Of a stretch of 64,000 nucleotides of DNA, positions 49,245 to 58,871 are shown one piece after another. The stretch covers positions 62,001 to 126,000 of the forward strand of contig JADZEW010000022.1 in NCBI GenBank assembly GCA_020850325.1. The letters are read 5' to 3'. This stretch comes from Methanoregulaceae archaeon (GTDB lineage: Bacteria > Armatimonadota > Fimbriimonadia > Fimbriimonadales > Fimbriimonadaceae). Under the pieces are notes generated by a model. The model searched no databases. It worked only from the letters and a program-made list of their open reading frames with translations, and was not told where the DNA came from. The position numbers were made by a program, and so were the translations under genes. Within the stretch, counting starts at the first letter, position 1. Each line of letters starts with the position of its first letter.

Positions 49245-52200
49245 GTGAGCAGCTTCGTCGAATCGCACGTTGAGGAAGCTGCGCTCGACTGGCTTGGCCA
49301 GTTGGGGTACCAGGTTATCTACGGCCCGGATATTCAACCCGAAGGGCCGTATCAAGAACGTGCGACGTTCGGCGAGGTTCTCCTCATCGGCAGGCTTCAG
49401 ACGGCCCTGGCGAGGTTGAACCCGACGCTTCCCGCCGATGCGCTCGACCAGGCGCTTCGCAAGGTGCTGGCTGTCGAGGGTGCCAACCTCATAGACCAGA
49501 ACCGCAACTTCCACCGGCTGCTCGTCGATGGCATCTCAGTCGACTACCGAACTCCACAGGGAGACATCCGGCACGACCTTGCTCGGGTCATCGACTTCGA
49601 CGATGTATCGGCCAACGATTGGCTGGCCTGCAACCAGCTCACGGTGACCGAGGGCAAGTTCAACCGACGCCCAGACGTTGTCCTCTTTCTTAACGGCATC
49701 CCCATCGCGACGCTAGAACTCAAGAACGCGGCGGATGCCAACGCGACGGTCCAAAAGGCGTGGCAACAGCTTCAGACCTACAAGCAGGAGATTCCTCTCC
49801 TGTTCGTCTACGATGGCGTTCTGGCCATCTCTGACGGCTTGGATGCCCGTGGAGGCACCATCAGCGCGGACTTCGAGCGCTTCGCCCCGTGGAGGACGGC
49901 AGACGGCATCAACCTGGCGCCCAAGGGCGTTCCGATGCTGGAAACCCAACTGCGCGGTATGTTCGACCGCCAGAGGCTGCTCGACCTGATTCGCAACTTC
50001 GTCGTCTTCGAGAGCGACGGCGAACACCTCATCAAGAAGCTGGCCGCTTACCACCAGTATTTCGCGGTCAACAAGGCCCTGGAATGCACTCTCGAGGCGA
50101 CCGCAGCCACCGGCGACCGGCGCATCGGCGTGGTCTGGCACACCCAGGGCTCGGGGAAGAGCCTTTCGATGGTGTTCTACGCGGGCAAGGTCATCCAGCA
50201 CCCGGTGATGGAGAACCCGACGCTGGTGGTGGTCACCGACCGCAACGACCTGGACGACCAGTTGTTCCAGACCTTTGCCAGATGCAGCGACTTGTTGCGC
50301 CAGACACCGGTTCAGGCTGAGAACCGCGGCCACTTGAGGGAGTTGCTAAGCGTCAACTCAGGCGGGGTGATTTTCACGACCATTCAGAAGTTCCAACCTG
50401 ATGAACGCGGGGACATCTTGCCAGTGCTGACCAGCCGCCGCAACGTGGTCGTCATCGCGGATGAAGCCCACCGGTCGCAGTATGGATTTTCGGCAAAGTT
50501 GGTCGAGGGAGAAGTGGTGTACGGCTACGCCAAGCACATGCGCGACGCTCTGCCGAACGCTTCGTACATCGGATTCACCGGCACGCCCATCGAGGGCTCT
50601 GACCGGTCGACTCCTGCCGTCTTTGGCGACTACATCGACGTCTACGACATCCAGCGTGCCGTCGAGGACAACGCAACTGTTCCCATCTACTATGAGGCAC
50701 GGCTGGCCAAGCTGGCCCTTGCCGAGGAAGAGAAGCCCAAGGTCGACGACGAGTTCGAGGAGGTGACCGAGGGCGAAGAGGATGCGGTCAAGAACAAGCT
50801 GAAGAGCAAGTGGGCTCGGCTTGAAGCGATGGTTGGCGCGGAGCACCGATTGGAGCTGGTGGCCAAGGACATCGTCGACCACTTCGAGAACCGATTGGCT
50901 GCCATGGATGGCAAGGGCATGATTGTCTGCATGTCGAGGCGAATCTGCATCGACCTCTACAACGAAATCATCAAGCTACGACCCGACTGGCACTCCGAGG
51001 ATGATGACAAGGGAACGCTGAAGGTCATCATGACGGGCTCGGCGACAGACCCTCTCGACTGGCAGCAGCACATCAGAAACAAGGCACGACGAGAACACCT
51101 CGCCGGCCGCTATCGCAACCCCAAAGAGGATTTCAAGCTCGTCATCGTGCGGGACATGTGGCTGACCGGCTTCGACGCTCCGAGCATGCACACGATGTAC
51201 CTGGACAAGCCGATGAAGTCGCACGGCTTGATGCAGGCGATTGCCCGTGTCAACCGGGTCTTCAAGGACAAGCCTGGTGGTTTGGTTGTCGATTATCTTG
51301 GCCTTGCCGACCAACTCAAGGCGGCGATGAAGGACTACACCGAGAGCGGTGGCAAGGGCGACACCACGGTCGACATTGAGGAAGCGGTCGCTCGGATGCT
51401 GGAACTGTTCGAGGTCGTGGAAGGCATCATGCATGGCTTCGCCTGGTCTCACTGGAGCACGTTGTCCCCTGGCGACCGTCTAAGCCTCATTGCCGCGGGT
51501 ATGGAGCATGTGCTGGCGCAGGAGGACGGCGCCAAGCGGTACGTCGACGCGGTCACGAAACTGGCCAAGGCATTCGCCTTAGCAATGCCCCACGATGAGG
51601 CGCTCCGAGTTCGGGAAGACGTTGCGTTCTTCCAAGCAGTGAAGGGAGGATTGGTCAAATACACCATATCCACTGGCCCCGGTCAGACCCAGGCGGAACT
51701 TGATGCCGCCATCCGGCAAATCGTCGCCAAGGCGGTGGTGAGCGACGAAGTCATCGACATCTTCGCGGCCGCCGGCCTGAAGAAACCCGACATCGGCATC
51801 TTGAGTGAGGAGTTCCTTGAGGAAGTCCGCCAGATGCCGCATCGCAACCTCGCGCTTGAATTGTTGCGAAAGTTGATGAGCGACGAGATTCGCTCGCAGT
51901 CCAAGAAGAACGTCGTTCAAGCGCGGTCATTCTCTGAGATGCTGGAGCAAGTGATGCGGTCTTACCAGGCTCGCAGCATCACGGCAGCACAGGTCATCGC
52001 GGAACTCATTGAGTTGGCCAAGGAGATGAACGAAGCCAAGGTCCGCGGTGAGCAACTTGGGCTGTCTGATGACGAGGTCGCATTCTATGATGCCTTGGAA
52101 GTCAACGACTCTGCGGTCGCGATTCTCGGGGATGAAGCTCTTCGCCAAATTGCCCGCGAACTGGTTGAGGTAGTCAAGCGAAGCGTGAGCATCGACTGGA

Positions 52201-52346
52201 CATCACGGGAATCGGTGAAGGCGAATCTGCGACGGATGGTGCGGCGTGTTCTTCGGGCCAATGGCTACCCGCCAGACAAGCAGGAGAAGGCGGTCGAGAC
52301 CGTTCTGCTCCAGGCCGAGACTCTGGCCGCAGATTGGGCATCCTGA
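49245..52346 (+). CDS. hsdR: Type I restriction endonuclease subunit R
   Basis: [55 protein letters not shown]. Confidence 0.97.
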   Translation: MSSFVESHVEEAALDWLGQLGYQVIYGPDIQPEGPYQERATFGEVLLIGRLQTALARLNPTLPADALDQALRKVLAVEGANLIDQNRNFHRLLVDGISVDYRTPQGDIRHDLARVIDFDDVSANDWLACNQLTVTEGKFNRRPDVVLFLNGIPIATLELKNAADANATVQKAWQQLQTYKQEIPLLFVYDGVLAISDGLDARGGTISADFERFAPWRTADGINLAPKGVPMLETQLRGMFDRQRLLDLIRNFVVFESDGEHLIKKLAAYHQYFAVNKALECTLEATAATGDRRIGVVWHTQGSGKSLSMVFYAGKVIQHPVMENPTLVVVTDRNDLDDQLFQTFARCSDLLRQTPVQAENRGHLRELLSVNSGGVIFTTIQKFQPDERGDILPVLTSRRNVVVIADEAHRSQYGFSAKLVEGEVVYGYAKHMRDALPNASYIGFTGTPIEGSDRSTPAVFGDYIDVYDIQRAVEDNATVPIYYEARLAKLALAEEEKPKVDDEFEEVTEGEEDAVKNKLKSKWARLEAMVGAEHRLELVAKDIVDHFENRLAAMDGKGMIVCMSRRICIDLYNEIIKLRPDWHSEDDDKGTLKVIMTGSATDPLDWQQHIRNKARREHLAGRYRNPKEDFKLVIVRDMWLTGFDAPSMHTMYLDKPMKSHGLMQAIARVNRVFKDKPGGLVVDYLGLADQLKAAMKDYTESGGKGDTTVDIEEAVARMLELFEVVEGIMHGFAWSHWSTLSPGDRLSLIAAGMEHVLAQEDGAKRYVDAVTKLAKAFALAMPHDEALRVREDVAFFQAVKGGLVKYTISTGPGQTQAELDAAIRQIVAKAVVSDEVIDIFAAAGLKKPDIGILSEEFLEEVRQMPHRNLALELLRKLMSDEIRSQSKKNVVQARSFSEMLEQVMRSYQARSITAAQVIAELIELAKEMNEAKVRGEQLGLSDDEVAFYDALEVNDSAVAILGDEALRQIARELVEVVKRSVSIDWTSRESVKANLRRMVRRVLRANGYPPDKQEKAVETVLLQAETLAADWAS

Positions 52347-52347
52347 T

Positions 52348-52596
52348 TCAACTCTCTTCGACAGGTTGAGATTTGCTTTGCAGTTCCCGGCGCATTTGCT
52401 CTCTCTGCCTTGCGAGGAGAAAGCATTCCATCTTCTGCCTGGCCAGTTGGTGGGCGGCATCAGCGCGCTCGATGGCGAAGGCTCTAATCAACTCCTCAAG
52501 TTCTCGCCGCTGGGTGTAGCTGGCCAGCGACTTGACCATTTTGTCGTGTGTCATGTACATGATGAGCTTGTACAAGAACTTGCCAAGACCCAGCAT
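52348..52596 (-). CDS. Small hypothetical protein
   Basis: 82-aa ORF, charged helical, directly downstream of HTH gene on same strand. Confidence 0.4.
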   Translation of the reverse strand: MLGLGKFLYKLIMYMTHDKMVKSLASYTQRRELEELIRAFAIERADAAHQLARQKMECFLLARQREQMRRELQSKSQPVEES

Positions 52597-52620
52597 TCAC
52601 GAGACTTGCCGGACTTTGAT

Positions 52621-53034
52621 TCAGGGGAAGTCGGGTCTCGGCGGAACGGGTGGTGCGCCAATATAGAAATCGCCATCAGGGAGCCGACGGTCCGCGTAGT
52701 CCTGGATGTAAAGGAATGCGTAGTTCGTCACCGCTTGTGCCAGCTTCTCGGCCTCTTCCTTGTCTAGCCACTCGAAGCGCATGCCGACCCAAACCTCGAC
52801 GAATGCAGGCAGGTCATCGCCCGGCCGCTGCCACTCGGCATATGCAACGCCGTCGACCGCACCTTGCCGTAGATAGGCTGAGACCCGTTCCCGTAGCTTA
52901 GCGCTCACGGGGGTCCTACCAGACATCACCATGGAGAGCAGCGAACGGGCTACGCCAAGGGCCTTGCCAGCCCCCGCTTGTCCTCGCTCTGCCACTAGGC
53001 GGCGGACTACATCCAGTGTCTCTTCGTCGGTCAC
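52621..53034 (-). CDS. HTH transcriptional regulator
   Basis: VRRLVAERGQAGAGKALGVARSLLSMVMSGRTPVSAKLRERV helix-turn-helix; divergent from ATPase across operator array. Confidence 0.65.
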   Translation of the reverse strand: MTDEETLDVVRRLVAERGQAGAGKALGVARSLLSMVMSGRTPVSAKLRERVSAYLRQGAVDGVAYAEWQRPGDDLPAFVEVWVGMRFEWLDKEEAEKLAQAVTNYAFLYIQDYADRRLPDGDFYIGAPPVPPRPDFP

Positions 53035-53045
53035 GCAAGGAGTAT

Positions 53046-53128
53046 GTCAAAAACTTGACGCGATTTGCAAGTTCCTCTTGACTTTCGCGTCAAAAACTTG
53101 ACACAATACAAGCGGTCAAATTTTTGAC
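53046..53128. promoter_or_regulatory. Three palindromic operators
   Basis: GTCAAAAACTTGAC at 53046-53059 and 53089-53102, GTCAAATTTTTGAC at 53115-53128, all GTCAA-N4-TTGAC. Confidence 0.85.
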
Positions 53129-53146
53129 ACTCGAAACCACCGCGAA

Positions 53147-54043
53147 ATGAAAATCATCATCCGCACCTACGAAGAACTGGAGCAACGGGTAAACGCCTTC
53201 TCGCAAATGACGCTCCCCTTACTGGTCCTCCATGGACCTCCCGGCACATCGAAATCGACTGCCGTCCGCAAGATGTTTCCGCATGGAACCAACGCACGTT
53301 GGGTGAACGGAACCGCATCGGCTTTTGGACTCTTCGGCGAACTACGGCGATACAGAGACATGCCTTTCGTGCTCGACGACCTCGACGATGCCTTCCGAGA
53401 CAAAGCCTTGATTCGCCTGATGAAACAGGTCTGTCAAACCGATTCCGTAAGACGCATTTCATGGGTGACCAATGCCATCAAAGGAACCCCAGGGGATGGT
53501 GATGACAGCCGGTCCTTTGAGACCTCATCGAGAGTCGTCCTCATCGTGAATGATTGGCAGAAGATGAACCGGCATGTTGGAGCGGTCGGCGACCGGGCCT
53601 GGGAGCTTGAGTTCTTGCCCACTCCCCAAGAGATTCATCGCTTTGTTGGCAGTTGGCGACACGAGGCATTCAATGAGGACGGTATGCCAACGGTTGCAGA
53701 ACCAGTTTACGAATACATCGGCGACCGCCTTGATGCTGTGTCGGACACCTCTATCCGCCAATACATTCTTGCGACGCAGGGGCTCCGTGTTGGAGTCGAT
53801 TGGCGCAAGGACCTGGAATCCGAGTGGGGCAACACCGACCCCAAGATGCTCGTTAGACGGTTGGCCGACGACGACAGCTATGAGAAGGAAGAGCATCGTA
53901 TCGAGCGGTTCCGCGACCTTACCGGACTCAGCCGGTCACGGTACTTCGAAATCAAAGACTCACTCGGGCTGAAGTGCAATCGACAGCGGGGCGGCTTCCG
54001 CCAGGGAGCAGGCAGAAAACCGAACTCTCCGGACTTTGATTGA
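53147..54043 (+). CDS. P-loop AAA-type ATPase
   Basis: LVLHGPPGTSKSTAVRKMF Walker A, PFVLDDLDD Walker B; C-terminal possible HTH. Confidence 0.8.
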   Translation: MKIIIRTYEELEQRVNAFSQMTLPLLVLHGPPGTSKSTAVRKMFPHGTNARWVNGTASAFGLFGELRRYRDMPFVLDDLDDAFRDKALIRLMKQVCQTDSVRRISWVTNAIKGTPGDGDDSRSFETSSRVVLIVNDWQKMNRHVGAVGDRAWELEFLPTPQEIHRFVGSWRHEAFNEDGMPTVAEPVYEYIGDRLDAVSDTSIRQYILATQGLRVGVDWRKDLESEWGNTDPKMLVRRLADDDSYEKEEHRIERFRDLTGLSRSRYFEIKDSLGLKCNRQRGGFRQGAGRKPNSPDFD

Positions 54044-54460
54044 GGGTGAGCAGTAGGTAGCGGATGAACCGGAGGGCGATTTCAAAGTCAGCCAAGTCTG
54101 ACCAACTCGACCTCCGGTTGTCTCTTCCAGTTGACTCAATTTGCCCCACCTGAGACAGGCGGATGAGACAAGCGGAAGAAATTCTACGAATTTGAACCTA
54201 GATTGGCTTTCACCGAGACGCCCTACCGGGTCGCCGCTATAGGGTGCTTTAGATAACTGTATCATTCCCGTCTCGCTCGTGCATGCGCCCTCGCTCCGAC
54301 GTAACCCGCACGGCGACACTCGCTCCGCTCCGCTCGCTCGTCGTCTCCGCGCATCCTAGTGGCATGGATGCATTCTCCGATTCTCTTTTTGCTTTTCGGT
54401 GCTCTCATGCCCTCCGGGCTCGGGCACCGGACCGGCTCCGCCCGAAGTCGAAGGGAGATG

Positions 54461-55108
54461 TCATTGCATCGCCTTCTCGGCGGGCACGCCCTTGGCGATT
54501 CTTCGAGCCAGCGTTGCACGGGATACCTTACACCTTGAATCAGTTGACCAAGACCTGAGCGATTTGGTTTCCCCAAAGGCGAACACCTTCGTCCTGACTT
54601 TTCTTGAATGGCTGCGATACTCCTTCAGGCAGTTCCTACTGTAAGCAGGCATCTCAACTGGTGCAATCCTTCTTCGATGAAGTGCTTGAACCGTGATGAA
54701 TTCGACCGTGTAGTCGGCAACCCATTGCCACTGGGGAACCGTTCCAGGCATTTGATAAATCGGATAAATGGTTCGGGTGAACACTAGCTTGCCCTTCTCC
54801 CATGCGCAAGTAGTTCTAAACGATAATGTCGTATCGGGGATTAAGGTCTTGCTCGTGTAGATTGGCACAGTTCCCGGTCGCCAATTACGTTGTTTAGCCC
54901 ATGAATAGAAGTCATCCAGGCACTTGATGGTCTGAATGTCGGAAATGTATCGAGGGTTGATGCGCCTGACCTTGATGTTTCCCTCTTTCACCATCTGGGT
55001 CTGAAACTTTCGAAGCGAACGCCAGATGGCGTAGAGTTCGTCGCGATGTGCCGATGGCACATAGTGGTCTTGGAATTTGAGCCGTTCCGCTGTTGTTTGA
55101 TAAGACAT
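54461..55108 (-). CDS. Unknown protein with C-terminal mobile-element HTH-like motif
   Basis: ATG after AGGAG-like RBS; AFGETKSLRSWSTDSRCKVSRATLARRIAKGVPAEKAMQ. Confidence 0.65.
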   Translation of the reverse strand: MSYQTTAERLKFQDHYVPSAHRDELYAIWRSLRKFQTQMVKEGNIKVRRINPRYISDIQTIKCLDDFYSWAKQRNWRPGTVPIYTSKTLIPDTTLSFRTTCAWEKGKLVFTRTIYPIYQMPGTVPQWQWVADYTVEFITVQALHRRRIAPVEMPAYSRNCLKEYRSHSRKVRTKVFAFGETKSLRSWSTDSRCKVSRATLARRIAKGVPAEKAMQ

Positions 55109-55322
55109 TTGAATTCTCCTTGGATGCCTTGCACCCAAGTTACTTATCGCACCTAGAATGTGAGACAAACGGAAATGTGCGAAGGCAGGCTGACCAGCAA
55201 AATCAAAGTCCAGTGAGTCTGGTGAATATCGAGGGGACACTCGGCTCAGCGGCCCCGGAAATCCGAGCCTGACCGCTCCCCCACCTTCGTCGGAGCAATC
55301 CCGACAAGGAGACCTGACCAAA

Positions 55323-55853
55323 GTGGGAGCTGATTTATTTCTTCGTTCAGAATTCGACCGCCTTCAACAGGAGCATCAATGCGATTTCGAGTTTGCTGTG
55401 GCCAAGCGAGACAGAGCACGGACTCCCGGCGAGCACGACCGAGCCCAGGGCGAGGTCTCGCGAATCCACGACTTGATGCATCCACCATCCGCATACTTTC
55501 GGGACCCGTATAACAAGTGGTCGCTTCTCGCACAACTTGGGCTTAGCTGGTGGAATGATATCTCTCCCCTGCTAGATTTGGAGGACAGACTGCCGCTTGA
55601 GAAAGTAGAGTGGTTGCGCCGTGAAGTTCTAATCCGCCGACTCCATGGACAGGGGCGCCCGACGTTTGAGCAAATCGTCGCTTCCGAGGCCATTGCTGAG
55701 GTCTGCGGCGATAGGTCAGGTGGTGCAAAGCCGGATGTCATTACGAGCTACACGGCCAACGATTTGGAATGGTTTGTGACCAAGAAGGCAGCTTTGCTTG
55801 TTTTTCTCGGTGAGGCGTTACGCGTTGCCGAGCCGCCCGTATTTTCGTTGTAG
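55323..55853 (+). CDS. Hypothetical protein
   Basis: 176-aa ORF with plausible composition preceding the DUF932-like gene. Confidence 0.55.
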   Translation: MGADLFLRSEFDRLQQEHQCDFEFAVAKRDRARTPGEHDRAQGEVSRIHDLMHPPSAYFRDPYNKWSLLAQLGLSWWNDISPLLDLEDRLPLEKVEWLRREVLIRRLHGQGRPTFEQIVASEAIAEVCGDRSGGAKPDVITSYTANDLEWFVTKKAALLVFLGEALRVAEPPVFSL

Positions 55854-55866
55854 TCCGCGGCCTCGG

Positions 55867-57063
55867 ATGTCAGTCCTTCCAGCAGTTGGCTTCCACAGCA
55901 ACTTGCTGGGAGGACATAACACAGTGATACAGACCTACGACCACGCTCGATTCGACCATGAGTGCCGACCATTCGCCGACGTATTGAAGCAGCTTCGGGA
56001 GGACCACGAGATGAAGTTCGATGAGTTGCTCTCGCTGCCTCAACTTCATCTCGACGACGAACTGCGCCTCGTCCACAATGGTGCGCGACTTACGCCTCGT
56101 GGCTTGGCATCATTGGCGCATCTGGTCGAGATTCCGCCCGCAGCCGTCCACTGGCTCAAGGAACGACAGTACGACCGGGAACTCAGCCATATCGTGAACG
56201 ACCAGCTTATGCGTCTCCGGGCGCAAGAATCGGGGTGCGCAGACCGGCGCGTGTTTTCGCGTTTTCGAGGTAGCAAGGACGCGAACCTTTACCTCCGAGC
56301 GCTTTTCAGTGACCGCTTTTGTCCGGTCGATTCGTTGCCGGCCCTGGAAATGGTCCGTGAAGCCTTGACCGACAATGAGTTCAACTCCGCTCACGTCCAT
56401 CGACTGAGCTACGACGGCGATGAACTGTTCTGCAACATCCTGTGGTCAGGAGGCGACCGTAATGTTGGAGGGAGTAGCTACGCGTGCGGTATCGCACTGC
56501 AAAACGGAGAGGTTGGAACGATTAGGCTCAAACTCGCTCCAGTCGTGCTCAGAAAGGTCTGCAGCAATGGACTGGTCGTTCAAAACTCGATGGACGTGGC
56601 CGGCGTTTCAAAGCGCCATGTCGGACGAATCGACATGAATGACCTTGCAAAGGGTATCCGCGCCGCACTGGGCTGTGCTCTCGAAGTGGCCGACCAAACC
56701 ATCATCGGAATGGAAGCCGCGCGAAACATCCCCGTCGAGGACGCTACCCGAGCCATCGCGCAGGTAAGCCGAGAAATGAAGCTGACCCGTGAACAGACAC
56801 GGGCCTGGTTGGATGGACATGATGCTACGCTCAACGAACCCGGAGTCGGCGAGGTGAGTGTCTTCAGCATAGTCAACGGCTTAACAAAGGGCGCCCAAAA
56901 TCCGGGATTCGAGCCGACAAGTCGTGTCTTTCTGGAGACGGTTGCTGGTCGTATCCTAGCGCCTTCACCTTTTTCTTCGGAATCAGCGGTGAGGGGCTGG
57001 TGGAACGAATTGGAGATTCGCGCTCGGTCGCTGAGCGATGAAGTCCTCGCTAGCTATCTGTAG
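55867..57063 (+). CDS. DUF932 (phage/plasmid-like) protein
   Basis: LRLVHNGARLTPRGLASLAHLVEIPPAAVHWL...SDRFCPVDSLPALEMV...VRKVCSNGLVV-type pattern; exact start uncertain (55867 or ~55924). Confidence 0.8.
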   Translation: MSVLPAVGFHSNLLGGHNTVIQTYDHARFDHECRPFADVLKQLREDHEMKFDELLSLPQLHLDDELRLVHNGARLTPRGLASLAHLVEIPPAAVHWLKERQYDRELSHIVNDQLMRLRAQESGCADRRVFSRFRGSKDANLYLRALFSDRFCPVDSLPALEMVREALTDNEFNSAHVHRLSYDGDELFCNILWSGGDRNVGGSSYACGIALQNGEVGTIRLKLAPVVLRKVCSNGLVVQNSMDVAGVSKRHVGRIDMNDLAKGIRAALGCALEVADQTIIGMEAARNIPVEDATRAIAQVSREMKLTREQTRAWLDGHDATLNEPGVGEVSVFSIVNGLTKGAQNPGFEPTSRVFLETVAGRILAPSPFSSESAVRGWWNELEIRARSLSDEVLASYL

Positions 57064-57081
57064 GCTGTAACTGATGGATAA

Positions 57082-57528
57082 GTGGACGGTCGCGAACCTG
57101 TGACCGTCCTATCCTTCAACCCAAACCCCGGCAAGCCATCCGGCCCCGGAGGTTACGTTCGCGCCTTGTTCACAAGCATGGACGCACACCACGAGACTTC
57201 CATTTTTAACATCAGCCAACTCCGCATGTCTCTGGAAAAGCTCGACCTAAACGAGGTCGCGAAGCGCACTATCGAACTGGCCGAGGACTACATGCCCGGC
57301 TGTGCTTGGCTTGACAGTCAAGGCGAAATCCACATCGCCGAAACGATGGGTGAGGTCCAAGGGCTTGTCCTCTGCCAAGCTACGGAAGTTGATGAAGACT
57401 CACCTAATGAAGTCCCATACTGGGTAGCAAGCTGGTTGGACGAGCTCTTTCCGGGCATCGCTGAGAGGCTCAGAACGGCTCTTGACTTAGCATCTTGGGG
57501 CAACGACTCGGCCCCGGAAATGGAGTGA
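57082..57528 (+). CDS. Hypothetical protein
   Basis: 148-aa ORF in a co-oriented accessory gene run. Confidence 0.5.
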   Translation: MDGREPVTVLSFNPNPGKPSGPGGYVRALFTSMDAHHETSIFNISQLRMSLEKLDLNEVAKRTIELAEDYMPGCAWLDSQGEIHIAETMGEVQGLVLCQATEVDEDSPNEVPYWVASWLDELFPGIAERLRTALDLASWGNDSAPEME

Positions 57529-57546
57529 AGAAGCAGCCCATTCAGT

Positions 57547-57873
57547 ATGGGACTCAAGCTTCCAACCAACCTTCCGCCACTTGACTCGACCGACTCAACG
57601 CCTTTCGCGGAGAAGTCCATCGTTGCCCGTATATTCGCTCTTGGAAGCACTGCAACATGGCTCATCGCCGAATATGACCCCGAAGAAAAGGTCGCCTTTG
57701 GCTATGCCGACTTGTTCGGGCAAGGTTCATCAGGCGGTGCTGAATGGGGGTACGTCTCCATCGAAGAACTGGAGTCGCTCAAGTTCATGGGCATTCCCCG
57801 TGTCGAACTTGACGCCCACTTCTCTCCGCGACGTTTCGCGGAGTGCGTTCGAAGTGACGGGACCATCCTCTGA
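57547..57873 (+). CDS. DUF2958-like protein
   Basis: KVAFGYADLFGQGSSGGAEWGYVSIEELESLKFMGIPRVELDAHFSPRRFAE. Confidence 0.75.
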   Translation: MGLKLPTNLPPLDSTDSTPFAEKSIVARIFALGSTATWLIAEYDPEEKVAFGYADLFGQGSSGGAEWGYVSIEELESLKFMGIPRVELDAHFSPRRFAECVRSDGTIL

Positions 57874-57917
57874 TGGTCAGCGGCCTCGGAGTAATCCGGG
57901 GCAGTTGCGGGAGCACC

Positions 57918-58175
57918 ATGCAACCACCCAAGGGATACTACAAGCAACTCCTTCCACCCGACCTGTCGCACGTGAGGCTTGCCTTCTCCAACATCCCAAT
58001 GTCTGGGGTGCGCAAGCTTGACCCTGCGCCTGTTCTCGCCGTACTAGACGCCCTGAAGAGCAACCAGCACGCTAGGTACTACGCCGATGGCATCCGCAAT
58101 GGAAGCATTCTCGCCGTTGAAGAAGTTGGTGGCGGGAGGTACTGGGCACCCGGAGAGTTGTTCTTCAGGTCGTAA
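57918..58175 (+). CDS. Hypothetical small protein
   Basis: ORF from MQPPKGYYKQLLPP after intergenic hairpin; start inferred. Confidence 0.45.
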   Translation: MQPPKGYYKQLLPPDLSHVRLAFSNIPMSGVRKLDPAPVLAVLDALKSNQHARYYADGIRNGSILAVEEVGGGRYWAPGELFFRS

Positions 58176-58216
58176 CCACCGGCCTCGGAGCCATCCGGGG
58201 CTGGCTTCTCTTGCCC

Positions 58217-58531
58217 ATGAGCAGCCACAGACTTCAGACTCGAGAGTGCCTCGTCAACATCAGCGTCGACCGGCCGCTCAGGCAAATCCTGGCTTCGGTC
58301 ATGACCACGACCGGTCGACCTGCGCCTGGGTTCCCGGCAATGACCAGTTTCCAAGCAACCACCGAAGGAGTCGACCAGGTTGCCGTCAGCGTTGAGACGT
58401 TCATCCGAAAGGCAGAGCCTGGTTGGTCGCTGGCTGAGTCTGTACGTAATGCACTGCTCGATGACGTGCATGCGCTTGAGGCGGGGCGCGACATCAACTA
58501 TGTTCGAGTTCACGAGTTGTCCGATGGGTAG
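58217..58531 (+). CDS. Hypothetical small protein
   Basis: ORF from MSSHRLQTRECLVNISVDRPL after intergenic hairpin; start inferred. Confidence 0.45.
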   Translation: MSSHRLQTRECLVNISVDRPLRQILASVMTTTGRPAPGFPAMTSFQATTEGVDQVAVSVETFIRKAEPGWSLAESVRNALLDDVHALEAGRDINYVRVHELSDG

Positions 58532-58781
58532 CGACCACCGGCCCAGGATTCATCGGAAGAGGTTTCGTTTACACGGTGAAAGGCGTAAACGACTCTCGCC
58601 CCGTCTCGCTGAGATGAACCTGCGCCCCCCTTGCCCGAGTTCGGCCTTGGCCCCGCATCGGTCTCTGAAATCTCCGTAAGGCCCCCGGTGGGGTGGAAAG
58701 AAAGGTACCGGACTTGTGCCGCCAACCATCCCTCTTTTTGAGTCCCATCATTCCTCTGTGCGAGGGTTTCTCAGCCGCCAA

Positions 58782-58812
58782 TTGAGTTGCATAGTGAGTT
58801 GCATGGACGATT
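58782..58812 (+). repeat. Right arm-type direct repeat
   Basis: TTGAGTTGCATAGTGAGTTGCAtGGACGATT; matches 29410-29440. Confidence 0.85.
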
Positions 58813-58871
58813 TCCATGCCGGGAGGCTCTGTCCAAACCCCGTCCGGGACGGGGATTTGAAGCTAGAATAG

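Noticed and set aside
54262-54576. Small overlapping ORFs in the 54.1-54.5 kb gap
   Set aside because: Mutually overlapping on both strands with skewed Arg/Ser composition; no motif or RBS support
29469-58531. Prophage or full conjugative element
   Set aside because: No capsid, terminase, tail, relaxase, T4SS or replication genes recognised; integrase-only genomic island fits better
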